From JAHRAW01 sp963693025 (lineage in GTDB: Bacteria; Pseudomonadota; Gammaproteobacteria; Arenicellales; Poriferihabitantaceae), in NCBI GenBank assembly GCA_963693025.1, contig OY843749.1:1364001-1428000 (forward strand): a DNA stretch of 64,000 nucleotides, in the 5' to 3' direction. Below the pieces are notes generated by a model. It was not told the DNA's origin and searched no databases. It saw only the letters and a program-made list of their open reading frames with translations. The translations under genes and the position numbers were made by a program. This document shows positions 24,573 through 35,730 of the stretch, one piece after another. Position 1 is the first letter of the stretch. Each line of letters opens with the position of its first letter.

Positions 24573-25853
24573 ATGAACCTAACCACTCTCATCGCCGTTA
24601 TCCTCACCCTGTCGGCGGCGTTTTCTTATTTTAATTTTCGCTTTATTGGGTTGCCGACCACTATTGGGGTGATGTTGATTGCGTTGGTGTTGTCGGGGGG
24701 GTTGATTTTGTTGGGGGGGTTGGGGGTTGGGGGGCTTCCCGAGTATGCGGAGCGTTTGCTGGCGGGGGTTGATTTTGACAAGGCGTTGATGGACGGGATG
24801 CTGAGTTTTTTGTTGTTTGCCGGGGCGTTGCATGTCAGTTTGGAGAGCCTGTCGCGGCGGAAGTGGAGCATCGGTTTGCTCGCCACCGCGGGCGTGTTGT
24901 TGTCCACCTTTGTGGTCGGCGCGCTGGTTTATTTGTTGCTTGCGTTGCTCGGTTTGCCGGCGCCGTTTATTTATTGCTTGCTGTTCGGCGCGCTCATCTC
25001 CCCGACCGACCCGATCGCGGTGATGGCGACCTTGAAAAAGGCGGGCATCGCCAAGAGCCTTGAGACCAAAATCGCCGGCGAATCGCTGTTCAACGACGGC
25101 GTCGGGGTGGTGGTGTTCATCGTCATACTCAGCATCATCCGGCAGGCGGAGACCGCCGCCGGCGCGCCCGCGGGCGCCGCTTTGTTCGCGCATGCGCTGG
25201 AAATCTTCGCGGTTGAAGCGCTCGGCGGCGCGCTCTTCGGCTATCTGCTCGGCATGCTCGGCTTCTGGTTGTTGAAAAGCGTGGACAACTATCAGGTGGA
25301 AATTCTGCTCACGCTGGCGCTGGTGATGGGCGGCTATACGCTGGCGCACGCCCTCCACGCCTCGGGTCCCATCGCGGTGGTGGTGGCGGGGTTGCTGATT
25401 GGCAATCGCGCGCGCCAACACGCGATGTCCGCCACCACCCGGCAACGCCTCGACAATTTCTGGGAGTTGCTGGACGAGATTCTCAACGTGGTTTTGTTCG
25501 TGCTAATCGGGTTGGAAGTGCTGATACTGGAATTGAAAGGCGCGTATTTCGCCGCCGGGCTGCTGGCGATTCCGCTCATCTTGCTGGCGCGTTTCGTCAG
25601 CGTCGGCATCCCGATTTCGCTGTTGCGCGCGCTCGCCAACAGGACATTCAGCGCGCACGCGGTCAAGATTCTGGTGTGGGGCGGCTTGAAGGGCGGCATT
25701 TCGGTGGCGCTGGCGCTGACCCTGCCGGCGGGCGCGGAGCGCGATGTGTTTTTGGTGATGACCTACGTGGTCGTCATATTCTCCATCACCGTCCAGGGGC
25801 TGACGATTGCCCGCGTCGCCAAGCGCTTGTCGGGCGCGCCTGACGCGCGATGA
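24573..25853 (+). CDS. Na+/H+ antiporter, CPA1 (NhaP) family
   Basis: A 426-residue membrane protein with about 12 helices. The ion-binding block GALISPTDPIAVMATLKKAG and the following GESLFNDGVGVVVFIV are hallmarks of CPA1 exchangers. It exchanges sodium or potassium for protons and would support pH and salt homeostasis, fitting the adjacent divergent betaine transporter. The first 75 codons contain runs of 5-7 G residues and GGG/TTG-rich codon use unlike the remainder. Confidence 0.92.
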   Translation: MNLTTLIAVILTLSAAFSYFNFRFIGLPTTIGVMLIALVLSGGLILLGGLGVGGLPEYAERLLAGVDFDKALMDGMLSFLLFAGALHVSLESLSRRKWSIGLLATAGVLLSTFVVGALVYLLLALLGLPAPFIYCLLFGALISPTDPIAVMATLKKAGIAKSLETKIAGESLFNDGVGVVVFIVILSIIRQAETAAGAPAGAALFAHALEIFAVEALGGALFGYLLGMLGFWLLKSVDNYQVEILLTLALVMGGYTLAHALHASGPIAVVVAGLLIGNRARQHAMSATTRQRLDNFWELLDEILNVVLFVLIGLEVLILELKGAYFAAGLLAIPLILLARFVSVGIPISLLRALANRTFSAHAVKILVWGGLKGGISVALALTLPAGAERDVFLVMTYVVVIFSITVQGLTIARVAKRLSGAPDAR

Positions 25854-25926
25854 CGCATTGACTAAATCCCGCCGAGTGCTACGATTTTAACCATCCCACC
25901 CCCACCACCACGACCTGAGCGCCGCC

Positions 25927-26718
25927 ATGTCCGCCGACCTCAAACACCAGTATGACCGACAGGGGTTTCTCTCGCCGGTCGATGTCCTCAGCGCGGCGCA
26001 AGCGCGGCGACACCGCCGCCATCTGGAAGATGCCGAACAGCGCATCGGTCCGCTGCACTACAAAGCCAAGATGCACACCATCCTGCGCTCGCCCTATGAA
26101 CTGGCGACGCATCCGGTGATTCTCGATGTCGTCGAGCAACTCATCGGCGCCGACATTCTGCTGTATAACGCCACCTACATCGTCAAGGAAGCGCGCGCGC
26201 CGGCGCATGTCAGTTGGCATCAAGACCTCACCTACTGGGGGCTGGACGGGGAGGAGCAGGTGTCGGTGTGGCTGGCGTTGTCGCGCGCCGATGAGCAAAG
26301 CGGTTGTATGCGGATGATTCCCGGCAGCCATGTGGCGGGTCAGATGACGCACGACATTTCAAGCGCGGACGAGCACAACGTGTTGTTTCAGAGCCAGACG
26401 GTGCACGACGTTAATGAGCGCGCCGCCGTCGATTGCCCGTTGGCACCGGGTCAGGCGTCGTTCCACCACGGCTGGACGCTGCATTCCTCCCCGCCCAACC
26501 GCAGCGCCGAGCGGCGCATCGGGCTCAACATTCAGTATGTCGCGCCGCATGTGCGCCAAGTCAAACTGCCCGGTTACAGCGCGCTGCTGGTGCGCGGCGA
26601 AGACCGGTTCCGCCACTATGAAAGCGAGACGCCGGCGACGCGCGACCTCGACCCGGCGGCGCTGGCGTGGCGCGAGCGGCAGGATGAATTGCATCAACGC
26701 ATCGCCGGCGCCGCTTGA
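25927..26718 (+). CDS. Phytanoyl-CoA dioxygenase (PhyH) family protein
   Basis: A 263-residue Fe(II)/2-oxoglutarate oxygenase. The metal triad is visible as His-x-Asp in VSWHQDLTYWG and the distal His in FHHGWTLHSSPPNRS, with the following Arg suited to bind 2-oxoglutarate. PhyH-family enzymes hydroxylate diverse small molecules; the substrate here is unknown. The last 12 codons and adjoining DNA recur as a diverged copy just after the carbamoyltransferase (about 29009-29085). Confidence 0.85.
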   Translation: MSADLKHQYDRQGFLSPVDVLSAAQARRHRRHLEDAEQRIGPLHYKAKMHTILRSPYELATHPVILDVVEQLIGADILLYNATYIVKEARAPAHVSWHQDLTYWGLDGEEQVSVWLALSRADEQSGCMRMIPGSHVAGQMTHDISSADEHNVLFQSQTVHDVNERAAVDCPLAPGQASFHHGWTLHSSPPNRSAERRIGLNIQYVAPHVRQVKLPGYSALLVRGEDRFRHYESETPATRDLDPAALAWRERQDELHQRIAGAA

Positions 26719-26869
26719 TGTGTTGCTACGTGGGTGGGCGGGGGCTTGCGTCGTGCCACGGAAATTAGCGCGCTTTTGGCGCCGCGCCGACGGCGTCTGG
26801 CATAAGAGGCGCCAGCGGCGTTTGTTGCGGCAGGCAAGGAGTCGTTGCACGGACTCAGAGCCGTGGATT

Positions 26870-28985
26870 ATGGGAGGACACCGCGCCCACGACGCTTCGT
26901 TCTGCTTGTTGCATGGCGGCGAAATCGCCGTGGCGATTCAGGAAGAGCGATTGTTGGGGCGCAAGCACGCGAACCTCGCCTCGCCGCAGCCCGAAGGCAG
27001 CCAGGCATTCTGGTATTGCCTCGATTATGCCGGTTTGCAGCCGGGAGATTTGGATTTGCTGTGCGGCGGCATCGGGAACATTCCCGGCGTTCCCCTGCTC
27101 AGTTTTCCCCATCACCTGCAACACGCCATGAGCGCCTTTGCGCTTTCCGGCATGGACGAAGCCGCCGTGCTGGTGGTGGATGGGATGGGTGATAATTTCG
27201 GCAGCGCGAGGGAGCGGGATTCCTGTGTGAATCTCAAGTTTGCCCGCAAGCCGGACTCGCCGCCCGTTTCCAAGGCGCCTTGGTCTTACAACGAGATTAT
27301 CAGCATCTACCGCTTCAACCGCCATTCGCACGAAACGCTCGAAAAGCACTACGGCGATTCAAGCAGCGCCTCTCTGGAGCGCATGCAACAGTTTCCCGTA
27401 GGGTTGCCCCTGGTTCAAAGCCTTGGCAGTATGTATCAATGGGTGTCGCGCGGCATTCTGCTCGGCGGCGTGGTGTCGCGCGACATTCTGCGCGGTGCCG
27501 CCCATGCGCGCCTGCTTGGGGCCTTGGATTTGCCCGGCAAGCTGATGGGGCTGGCGTCCTATGGCGAGCCTCGCATTCCGCACGAAGCGTTCTTCAGCAT
27601 CAGCGGCAGCGGCGAGTTTTGCTTCGATGGCGAGGTGTTGGAGCGTTGCCTGGAAGGCGAACCGTGGCCCGCCCGCCGCCGGGAATGCGAGAATTTCGCC
27701 GCCTCGGTGCAGGCCGCGCTGGAAGAAGCGCTGCTCTACCTCGCGCAACGTGCGCGGCAACTCTCCGGCTGTAGCCACCTGTGTTACGCCGGCGGTTTGG
27801 CGCTGAACAGTGTTGCCAACGAGCGCATTGTCCGGGAGAGCGGCTTTGCGGAGGTCTTCATTCCGCCTCCCGCCAACGATGCCGGTCTTGCGCTGGGTGC
27901 CGCCTTCCTTGGCCTGCGTAGCCTCGTCGGCAACCCTTCCCCTTCCCCCCCCCCCCCCCCCCCCCCCCCCCCAAAATCAGGAGCGAAAGGTGACTCGCTT
28001 TTCCCCGCGCCGGTTGCGCGTCGATTCTTTCGGGCGCAACTACACGGCGGAGGAAATCGAACTCGCCATTGCGAAGACGCCCTGCGTCGTAGCGGAGCGC
28101 ATTGCATCGGCGCCGACTGTGGCGGCAACAGCGCTGGCCGAAGGAAGCATTCTCGGCTGGTTCACCGGTGGCTCAGAGTTCGGGCCGCGAGCGCTGGGCC
28201 AGCGCAGCATTCTCTGCGATCCTCGCCGCTCCGACGGCAAAGATGTATTGAACAGCCGCGTCAAGTTTCGAGAGGAATTCCGTCCTTTCGCGCCAGCCGT
28301 GCTGCAAAGCGAGGTGCGGCACTGGTTCGAAATTCCCTCGGACTTCGACGAGAGCCCTTTCATGTTGCGTGTGTTGCATTTTCGGGATGGCATGGGCGCG
28401 CGGGTTCCGGCCGTGGCGCATATCGATAACACCGGCCGCGTGCAGACGGTCGGCTCGCAGAACGGGCGCTTTTTCGAGTTGTTACGGGCTTTCGAGTCGC
28501 ACACCGGCGTGCCGATTTTGCTGAACACATCTTTCAATGTGATGGGCGGACCCATCGTGGAGGCTCCCGCCGATGCGCTGTGGTGTTTGCTTTACACCGA
28601 CCTCGACGCTGTAGTGATGGAGGATTATCTGGTCCGCAAAGCGCCCGGCTTTCACTCGGTGCTGGAGTTGCGTCCGCAGTTCGCCGCGCTCGACGCGGAG
28701 TTCATTGCGCCGGTGTCGATGCTGCCGGAGTCTTCGGCCCGCGAGATTTTGCGCATACGCACGCCGTCGCCACTCGCCGCTGCGCAGCGCCCCGCCGTGG
28801 AAACGCGCCTGCTCCCCGGAGATGTCGGTCCCGACCCCAAGTGGGTTGTGCGCCTCGACGGGCGCCGCACGGGTTTTGAGATTCTCGCCGAACTGCAGGA
28901 GCAGGATGCCGCCTGGGATGAGAGACGTCTGGCGCGGGCGTTGAATCGGCTCCACCTGTCGAAGGCTTTGCATCTTGCAGTCTGA
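26870..28985 (+). pseudogene. NodU/CmcH-family carbamoyltransferase, frameshifted at a poly-C tract
   Basis: Two overlapping frames together make one protein of about 705 residues. The N-terminal Kae1-like ATPase part has GGHRAHDASFCLLHGGE, VLVVDGMGDNFGS, GKLMGLASYGEPR and CYAGGLALNSVAN. The C-terminal YrdC-like part has WFTGGSEFGPRALGQRSILC and LNTSFNVMGGPIVEAP. The frames are split by 28 C residues at 27945-27972; one C fewer (or two more) would restore a single frame with a polyproline linker. Such enzymes carbamoylate hydroxyl groups of natural products or glycans. The tract lies between the catalytic part and C-terminal domain, so the present frame would give a truncated protein. It could be a phase-variable gene or an assembly error. 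The start is uncertain; a C-terminal extension of about 65 residues follows the family domain. Confidence 0.8.
27945..27972 (+). repeat. 28-base homopolymeric C tract
   Basis: An uninterrupted run of 28 C inside the carbamoyltransferase gene. Runs of this length are highly prone to slippage in replication and to miscounting in sequencing. With 27 or 30 C the gene would be in frame. Confidence 0.95.
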
Positions 28986-29008
28986 CTACCTGCGTTCCGC
29001 CGGGCGGC

Positions 29009-29048
29009 TGAGACCAACTGCACCAGCGCATCGCCGGCGCCGTTTGAT
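29009..29048 (+). repeat. Diverged copy of the 3' end of the PhyH-family gene
   Basis: Reading from 29012 the codons give DQLHQRIAGAV then a stop, against DELHQRIAGAA at the end of the PhyH gene (26686-26718). Differences are mostly at third codon positions, and similarity continues weakly into the downstream bases. With the real gene end it brackets the carbamoyltransferase. Confidence 0.7.
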
Positions 29049-29829
29049 GCATCGCGGCGGAAGTGGGTGCGGGCGGGCGGTTGTCGTGAGTCGGGCGGGG
29101 TGTTTCGCCATCGCCATCGCCGGCATCGTGGCGATGACCGGCGCGTCCGCAGACTCAACCGCCGTACTTCAAGTCGGGCAATTTTCCAGCGCGACCGCCG
29201 GCGGTCCCTACCCGCCGCCCTGGAAACCCCTGACCTTTAAGAAGGTCGAGAAACCGACCGTGTATTCGCTGGTGGAAGACCACGGCGGCGTGGTGTTGCA
29301 AGCCGAAAGCCGCGACGCCGCCTCGGGCTTGACGCGCGAAGTCGCCATCGACCCGGCGCAATACCCTGTCGTGGAATGGCGCTGGAAGGTCGCCAACGTG
29401 TTGGCAAACGGCGACGTGACGAAAAAATCCGGCGACGACTATGCGGCGCGGCTGTATATCACCTTCGCCTACGACGCCGGCAAAGCCGGGTTTTTTGAGA
29501 AAGCCAAATACAACGCGGCGCGCTTGCTCTATGGCCAGTATCCCCCGAGCGGCGCAATCAACTATATTTGGGCGAACAAGAGCCCGGTCGGCACGCGCGT
29601 CGCCAACCCTTACACCCGCCGGGTGCAGATGATTGTCGTGCAAAGCGGGGCGGAAAAAACCGGGCAATGGCTGACCGAGTCGCGCAACATTTACCAAGAC
29701 TACAAAGCCGCGTTCGGCAAGGAGCCGCCGATGATTTCCGGCGTGGCGGTCATGACGGACACCGACAACACGCACGAATCAGCGCTCGCCTGGTTCGGCG
29801 ACATCATGTTCAAACCGTCCGCCGAATGA
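29047..29829 (+). CDS. DUF3047 family exported protein
   Basis: A 260-residue protein with an N-terminal signal peptide (hydrophobic stretch ending MTGASADS). The mature region has the DUF3047 pattern: VVEWRWKV, DDYAARLYITF, NYIWANKSPVGT, RNIYQDYKAAFGKEPP and GVAVMTDTDNT. Function of the family is not established. The start at 29047 is chosen as the nearest ATG before the signal peptide; it falls just after the duplicated PhyH tail. Confidence 0.85.
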   Translation: MHRGGSGCGRAVVVSRAGCFAIAIAGIVAMTGASADSTAVLQVGQFSSATAGGPYPPPWKPLTFKKVEKPTVYSLVEDHGGVVLQAESRDAASGLTREVAIDPAQYPVVEWRWKVANVLANGDVTKKSGDDYAARLYITFAYDAGKAGFFEKAKYNAARLLYGQYPPSGAINYIWANKSPVGTRVANPYTRRVQMIVVQSGAEKTGQWLTESRNIYQDYKAAFGKEPPMISGVAVMTDTDNTHESALAWFGDIMFKPSAE

Positions 29830-29856
29830 GCCGTTAGCCCGCCACCGCCCGCCGTC

Positions 29857-30837
29857 TCAGGCTTCTTTGACAAACCCCGCCAGATGGACGCACGCGTCCT
29901 CCCACACGAGACCCGCGCCAATCACTTCTTCGGTCTCCACGCGCACATCCTGGCCGAGGCCGATGGCGTCGTGCACCGCTTCGCTGGCGCCGTCAAAGCG
30001 CGCCAGAAACACGCGCACTTGCTCGCGCGCCGGCGTCCCGCGCTCGTCTCCGCCCCCGCTTTCATCGGCAACGCCGTCGGCGGTTTCCAGCGCATCCAGC
30101 GCGTAACTGCCGACCAGTTTGGGGAAGTATTTCGCGCAGTGCCCGGCGTCGGCGAACAGGTCAAAGCCGCTCACCTTGCCGTCGATGGCGAACACCGCGC
30201 CGACTTGCTTCGGCGACGGTTTCAGGTCGCGTTCGTAGTCGCCGAGGCGCGGCGCGGCGTGCGCGTAAATGTCGTCCATCGCCGCGGTCGGTGCCTCGGC
30301 GGCGAAGGCGGCGCGCTTTTCGTCGATGCGGTTCCACACCTGCCCCTGGTCGGCGCGGCGCGAGCGGCGCTCGCGCAAGTTGGCGTTCACCTGCGCCATC
30401 TTGTCGCGCCGCCCGCGGCTGAAGTGCATAAAGCGCGAGCCGCGAAACCCCCGGCTGTTCCGGCTTCGACTCCACCGCCCGGCCTCCACGCACGACACCG
30501 GAATCTCCGTCTTGGCGCCGGCGGCAATCAGCAGCGACAAGTTCACGGTGCGGTTCTGCATGGCGCCAATCAGTTGCTCGCCATCCAACAAAAACACCGG
30601 CTGCGCGGCGCGGTTGTCGAGCAGCAAGGTCGGCACGCTACCATCCTCATCCACCTCGGTAACACTCACCCACTCCTTCTCCAACGCATCGTCAAAGCAC
30701 AGCGGGTCGGCGTATTGGGCTGGGCCGCCGCCGTTTGGATGCGGCTCGTCACGGTATAACGGAAACATAACAAGGTTGCCGGAAGCGATGGGGTCGCCGA
30801 TGGCGGTGTGTTGCAAGTGGTGTGCGAATTGATTCAT
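29857..30837 (-). CDS. ARPP-1 (DUF6569) domain protein
   Basis: A 326-residue cytosolic protein. The region VTEVDEDGSVPTLLLDN followed by FLLDGEQLIGAMQNRTVNLS is characteristic of the ARPP-1 family, which comparative genomics has linked to ADP-ribosylation and phosphatase-type conflict systems; no biochemical role is known to me. A basic stretch around 130-180 (SRGRRDKMAQVNANLRERRS) may contact nucleic acid. The ATG at 30837 has an AAGGAG site; the frame is open 16 codons upstream without one. Confidence 0.78.
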   Translation of the reverse strand: MNQFAHHLQHTAIGDPIASGNLVMFPLYRDEPHPNGGGPAQYADPLCFDDALEKEWVSVTEVDEDGSVPTLLLDNRAAQPVFLLDGEQLIGAMQNRTVNLSLLIAAGAKTEIPVSCVEAGRWSRSRNSRGFRGSRFMHFSRGRRDKMAQVNANLRERRSRRADQGQVWNRIDEKRAAFAAEAPTAAMDDIYAHAAPRLGDYERDLKPSPKQVGAVFAIDGKVSGFDLFADAGHCAKYFPKLVGSYALDALETADGVADESGGGDERGTPAREQVRVFLARFDGASEAVHDAIGLGQDVRVETEEVIGAGLVWEDACVHLAGFVKEA

Positions 30838-30965
30838 GGTCGTCTCCTTATGCAGTTGAGCCTGCCGCGATGGTGCGGAAGTCAAGCGGCATTAAACCGG
30901 CTGGGGTAGGTCATAACCTGACCCACTGGCAACTACTCGTAACCACTCGTCATTCTCCCAAGTAC

Positions 30966-31284
30966 TCGTCTCTCGAGCGTTAGTGTCCGTTTGCCGCCGC
31001 GCTTCTTCTTTTAGCGGCGGCAAACGGACACTTACGACCTCGGGAATCTCCCTAAGACTGGCGCTGAGCCCAAACAACGCCATTCCCGCAATCTTTTGAG
31101 CGGGAATCCATGTCTTTTGTCGGTGGCGTTGAAACCAAAGACACATGGATTCCGGATACAAGAAAAATATAGTCGCTACGCTCCTTATCCCGAGTCGGAG
31201 CCCGGGACATGCTTTTCTACGTTCCAGAATGGCGGCGATGGCTTCGGCGGAAAAGCGCGGCGACAACAGCCACTAACGCTCAAG
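30966..31284 (+). repeat. Mosaic palindromic repeat R4 (rearranged)
   Basis: Forward copy between the ARPP-1 gene and the clpB 3' end. The left part is standard (hairpin with GCCGCCGC arms, CGGGAATCTCCCTAAG). The middle is replaced by a module with the inverted pair CGGGAATCCATGTCTTTTG / AAGACACATGGATTCC. The right end carries a degraded, inverted piece of the left arm (about 31245-31284). It therefore looks like a recombinant of two copies. Confidence 0.75.
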
Positions 31285-31295
31285 AACTACCGCCT

Positions 31296-33878
<2,583 letters not shown>

Positions 33879-34056
33879 GGGGTGTGAAGTGGGGTTTTAA
33901 GCGCGGTATTCAAGCGGGTTGGGGGTGATGTGGCGGTGACGCAAAAGTGGCGGACGATAAAAAAGGGAGATGTCAAGCAAAGTCGACAAGAACACCCAAC
34001 AACCCCAACAAAAACAAAACCTCGTCATTCACAACAACGTCGTCATTCCAAAACCT

Positions 34057-34487
34057 CGTCATTTCGAGCGTTAGTGTCCGTTGCCGCCGCGCTTTTTCTT
34101 TTAAGCGGCGGCTTACGGACACTTGCGTCCTCGGGAATCTCCCAATACACGCACTCAGTCCGCCAAAGCCCCAACCCCGCCACCCACCCTTTCCGAACCC
34201 CCAACACCGCCATTCCGGAACGATGAAAAGCATGCCCCGTGCCCCGACACGGGGTAAGGAGCGCAGCGACTATATTTTTCTCGTATCCGGAATCCATACG
34301 TCTTAGTTTCAACGCCACCGACATAAGACGCGGATTCCCGCTCAAAAGACTGCAGGAATGGCGGCTTACTCGCCGCCTGCTTCGCCCGCTTTGTTTAAGC
34401 CCACGCCAAACGGGACGAGATTCCCGAAGGCGATGAAAAATATGGTCGCCTACCGGCTCCCTATTTTTCTATCGTTCGAGAATGACG
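34057..34487 (+). repeat. Mosaic palindromic repeat R5 with outer inverted repeats
   Basis: Forward copy between divergent clpB and the binding-protein gene. It includes the large GCCGCCGC hairpin, the ccccgtgccccgacacgggg hairpin, a pair CGGAATCCATACGTCTTAG / CATAAGACGCGGATTCCCG, and the terminal GTTCGAGAATGACG. It is enclosed by an additional inverted repeat: TCAAGCAAAGTCGACAAG (33973-33990) against TCAAGCGAAGTTGATAAA on the other strand (34503-34521). Extra CGTCATTC motifs precede its left end. Confidence 0.8.
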
Positions 34488-34574
34488 AGGAGTTGTTTTT
34501 GTTTATCAACTTCGCTTGATAACCCCCTATAATTTCTTCCCCCCACCACATCACCCAACCAAAAAGAACACGCC

Positions 34575-35624
34575 ATGCACCCACCCCACCCCCTTCCCCC
34601 CGCCGCCACCATCGCAACCGCGCTAATCGGCGCGCTACTGTTGTGCCAATCCGCGTGGGCGGAGTCGTCATCGCCGCAAGCCTGCACCACCGGCGCACGC
34701 GACATCCAATTCGGCTTTTACGCATTCTTTGCGCCGCTCAGTCACAGCGCTGACTCGGACCCGGCCTCCGACGGTTTCAACACCCACCTCGGCTATGAAG
34801 CGGATTTGTTGAGCGCGCTTGAGGCGATGCCGGGCGCGGGCTTGTCCTTTGTGCGCCGCCCGATTGCCGAGTGGGACGACATTTGGTTGCGCCCCGCCGG
34901 CGCGCGCTACGACATGGTCGGCGGCGGCATCACCATACTCGACTCGCGCACGCGCAACGCCGCGGGCGAAAAGATAATCGCCTTCACCGCCGGACACATC
35001 GCCTTTCGCCAGTCGCTGCTGGTGCGCGCGGCAGACGCACAACGCCTCGCCCGCCACGACGCCCTGACCGGCGAAGTGCGAGTCGGCGCGCTCGCCGGCA
35101 CCACTGGGGAAGCCCGCCTGCTGCAACTGACCGGGCTCGCCGATGCCGGCGGCGTGCTGAAAGCCGGCGTGCGCGTGGACACGCCGCGCGGCGCGCTAAC
35201 CGCCGATGGCGGCGCCGACTACTTCATCACCGCCGCCGCCGAATCCCCCAACCTCGCCGGTCGCCGCCACCTGCACCCCCCGTCCAACGACCAGCCGCAA
35301 GTCGTCTATCTCGGCGACCAAGCCGGCGAAGCGGAACTGCTCGCCGCGCTCGACGAGGGCCACATAGACGCAATCGCCCGCGGCGAAATCGGCAACCGCA
35401 ACGCCGCCCACGCCTCCGCCGCCGCCTTCACCGTCACCGCCCTAGCCCCCCAACCCGAATCCGCCGGCTTCGCCCTCGCCACCAAAGACACCACCCTCAT
35501 CGCCTGCCTCAACAAAAAAATCAACCACCTAACCAACCACCGCCGCATCGGGTATGCGGAGTGGTTGGAAGACACTGATGTTTTTATGCGTCGGGCTGGG
35601 CTGTGGAATGACGGGGCGCGGTGA
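34575..35624 (+). CDS. Periplasmic substrate-binding protein (family 3 type)
   Basis: A 349-residue protein with a signal peptide ending QSAWAES. The mature part has the SBP_bac_3 plan: GYEADLLSALEAM near the N-terminus, the phrase YDMVGGGITILDSRTRNA in place of the usual DxIxxGxTxTxxR, and a second lobe ending YAEWLED. Such proteins bind amino acids or related solutes for ABC uptake, or act as transglycosylase/amino-acid dehydratase relatives. No permease or ATPase gene is adjacent, so it may be an orphan receptor or enzyme. The last third uses ACC/CCC/CTA codons heavily. Confidence 0.75.
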   Translation: MHPPHPLPPAATIATALIGALLLCQSAWAESSSPQACTTGARDIQFGFYAFFAPLSHSADSDPASDGFNTHLGYEADLLSALEAMPGAGLSFVRRPIAEWDDIWLRPAGARYDMVGGGITILDSRTRNAAGEKIIAFTAGHIAFRQSLLVRAADAQRLARHDALTGEVRVGALAGTTGEARLLQLTGLADAGGVLKAGVRVDTPRGALTADGGADYFITAAAESPNLAGRRHLHPPSNDQPQVVYLGDQAGEAELLAALDEGHIDAIARGEIGNRNAAHASAAAFTVTALAPQPESAGFALATKDTTLIACLNKKINHLTNHRRIGYAEWLEDTDVFMRRAGLWNDGAR

Positions 35625-35730
35625 GGCGGTTGGGGATGCGGGCTAAAGATAGGCAAGCGTTTAGGCGGTGAAAGCAGTATATTCGCGCTTGCCGCACGCA
35701 TGCCTGTTTTGGCGGATAATCTTTTGAGCC

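Noticed and set aside
26414..26869. Upstream extension of the carbamoyltransferase frame over the PhyH gene
   Set aside because: It overlaps a well-supported gene in another frame and encodes Arg/Pro-rich sequence; the family N-terminus begins near 26870.
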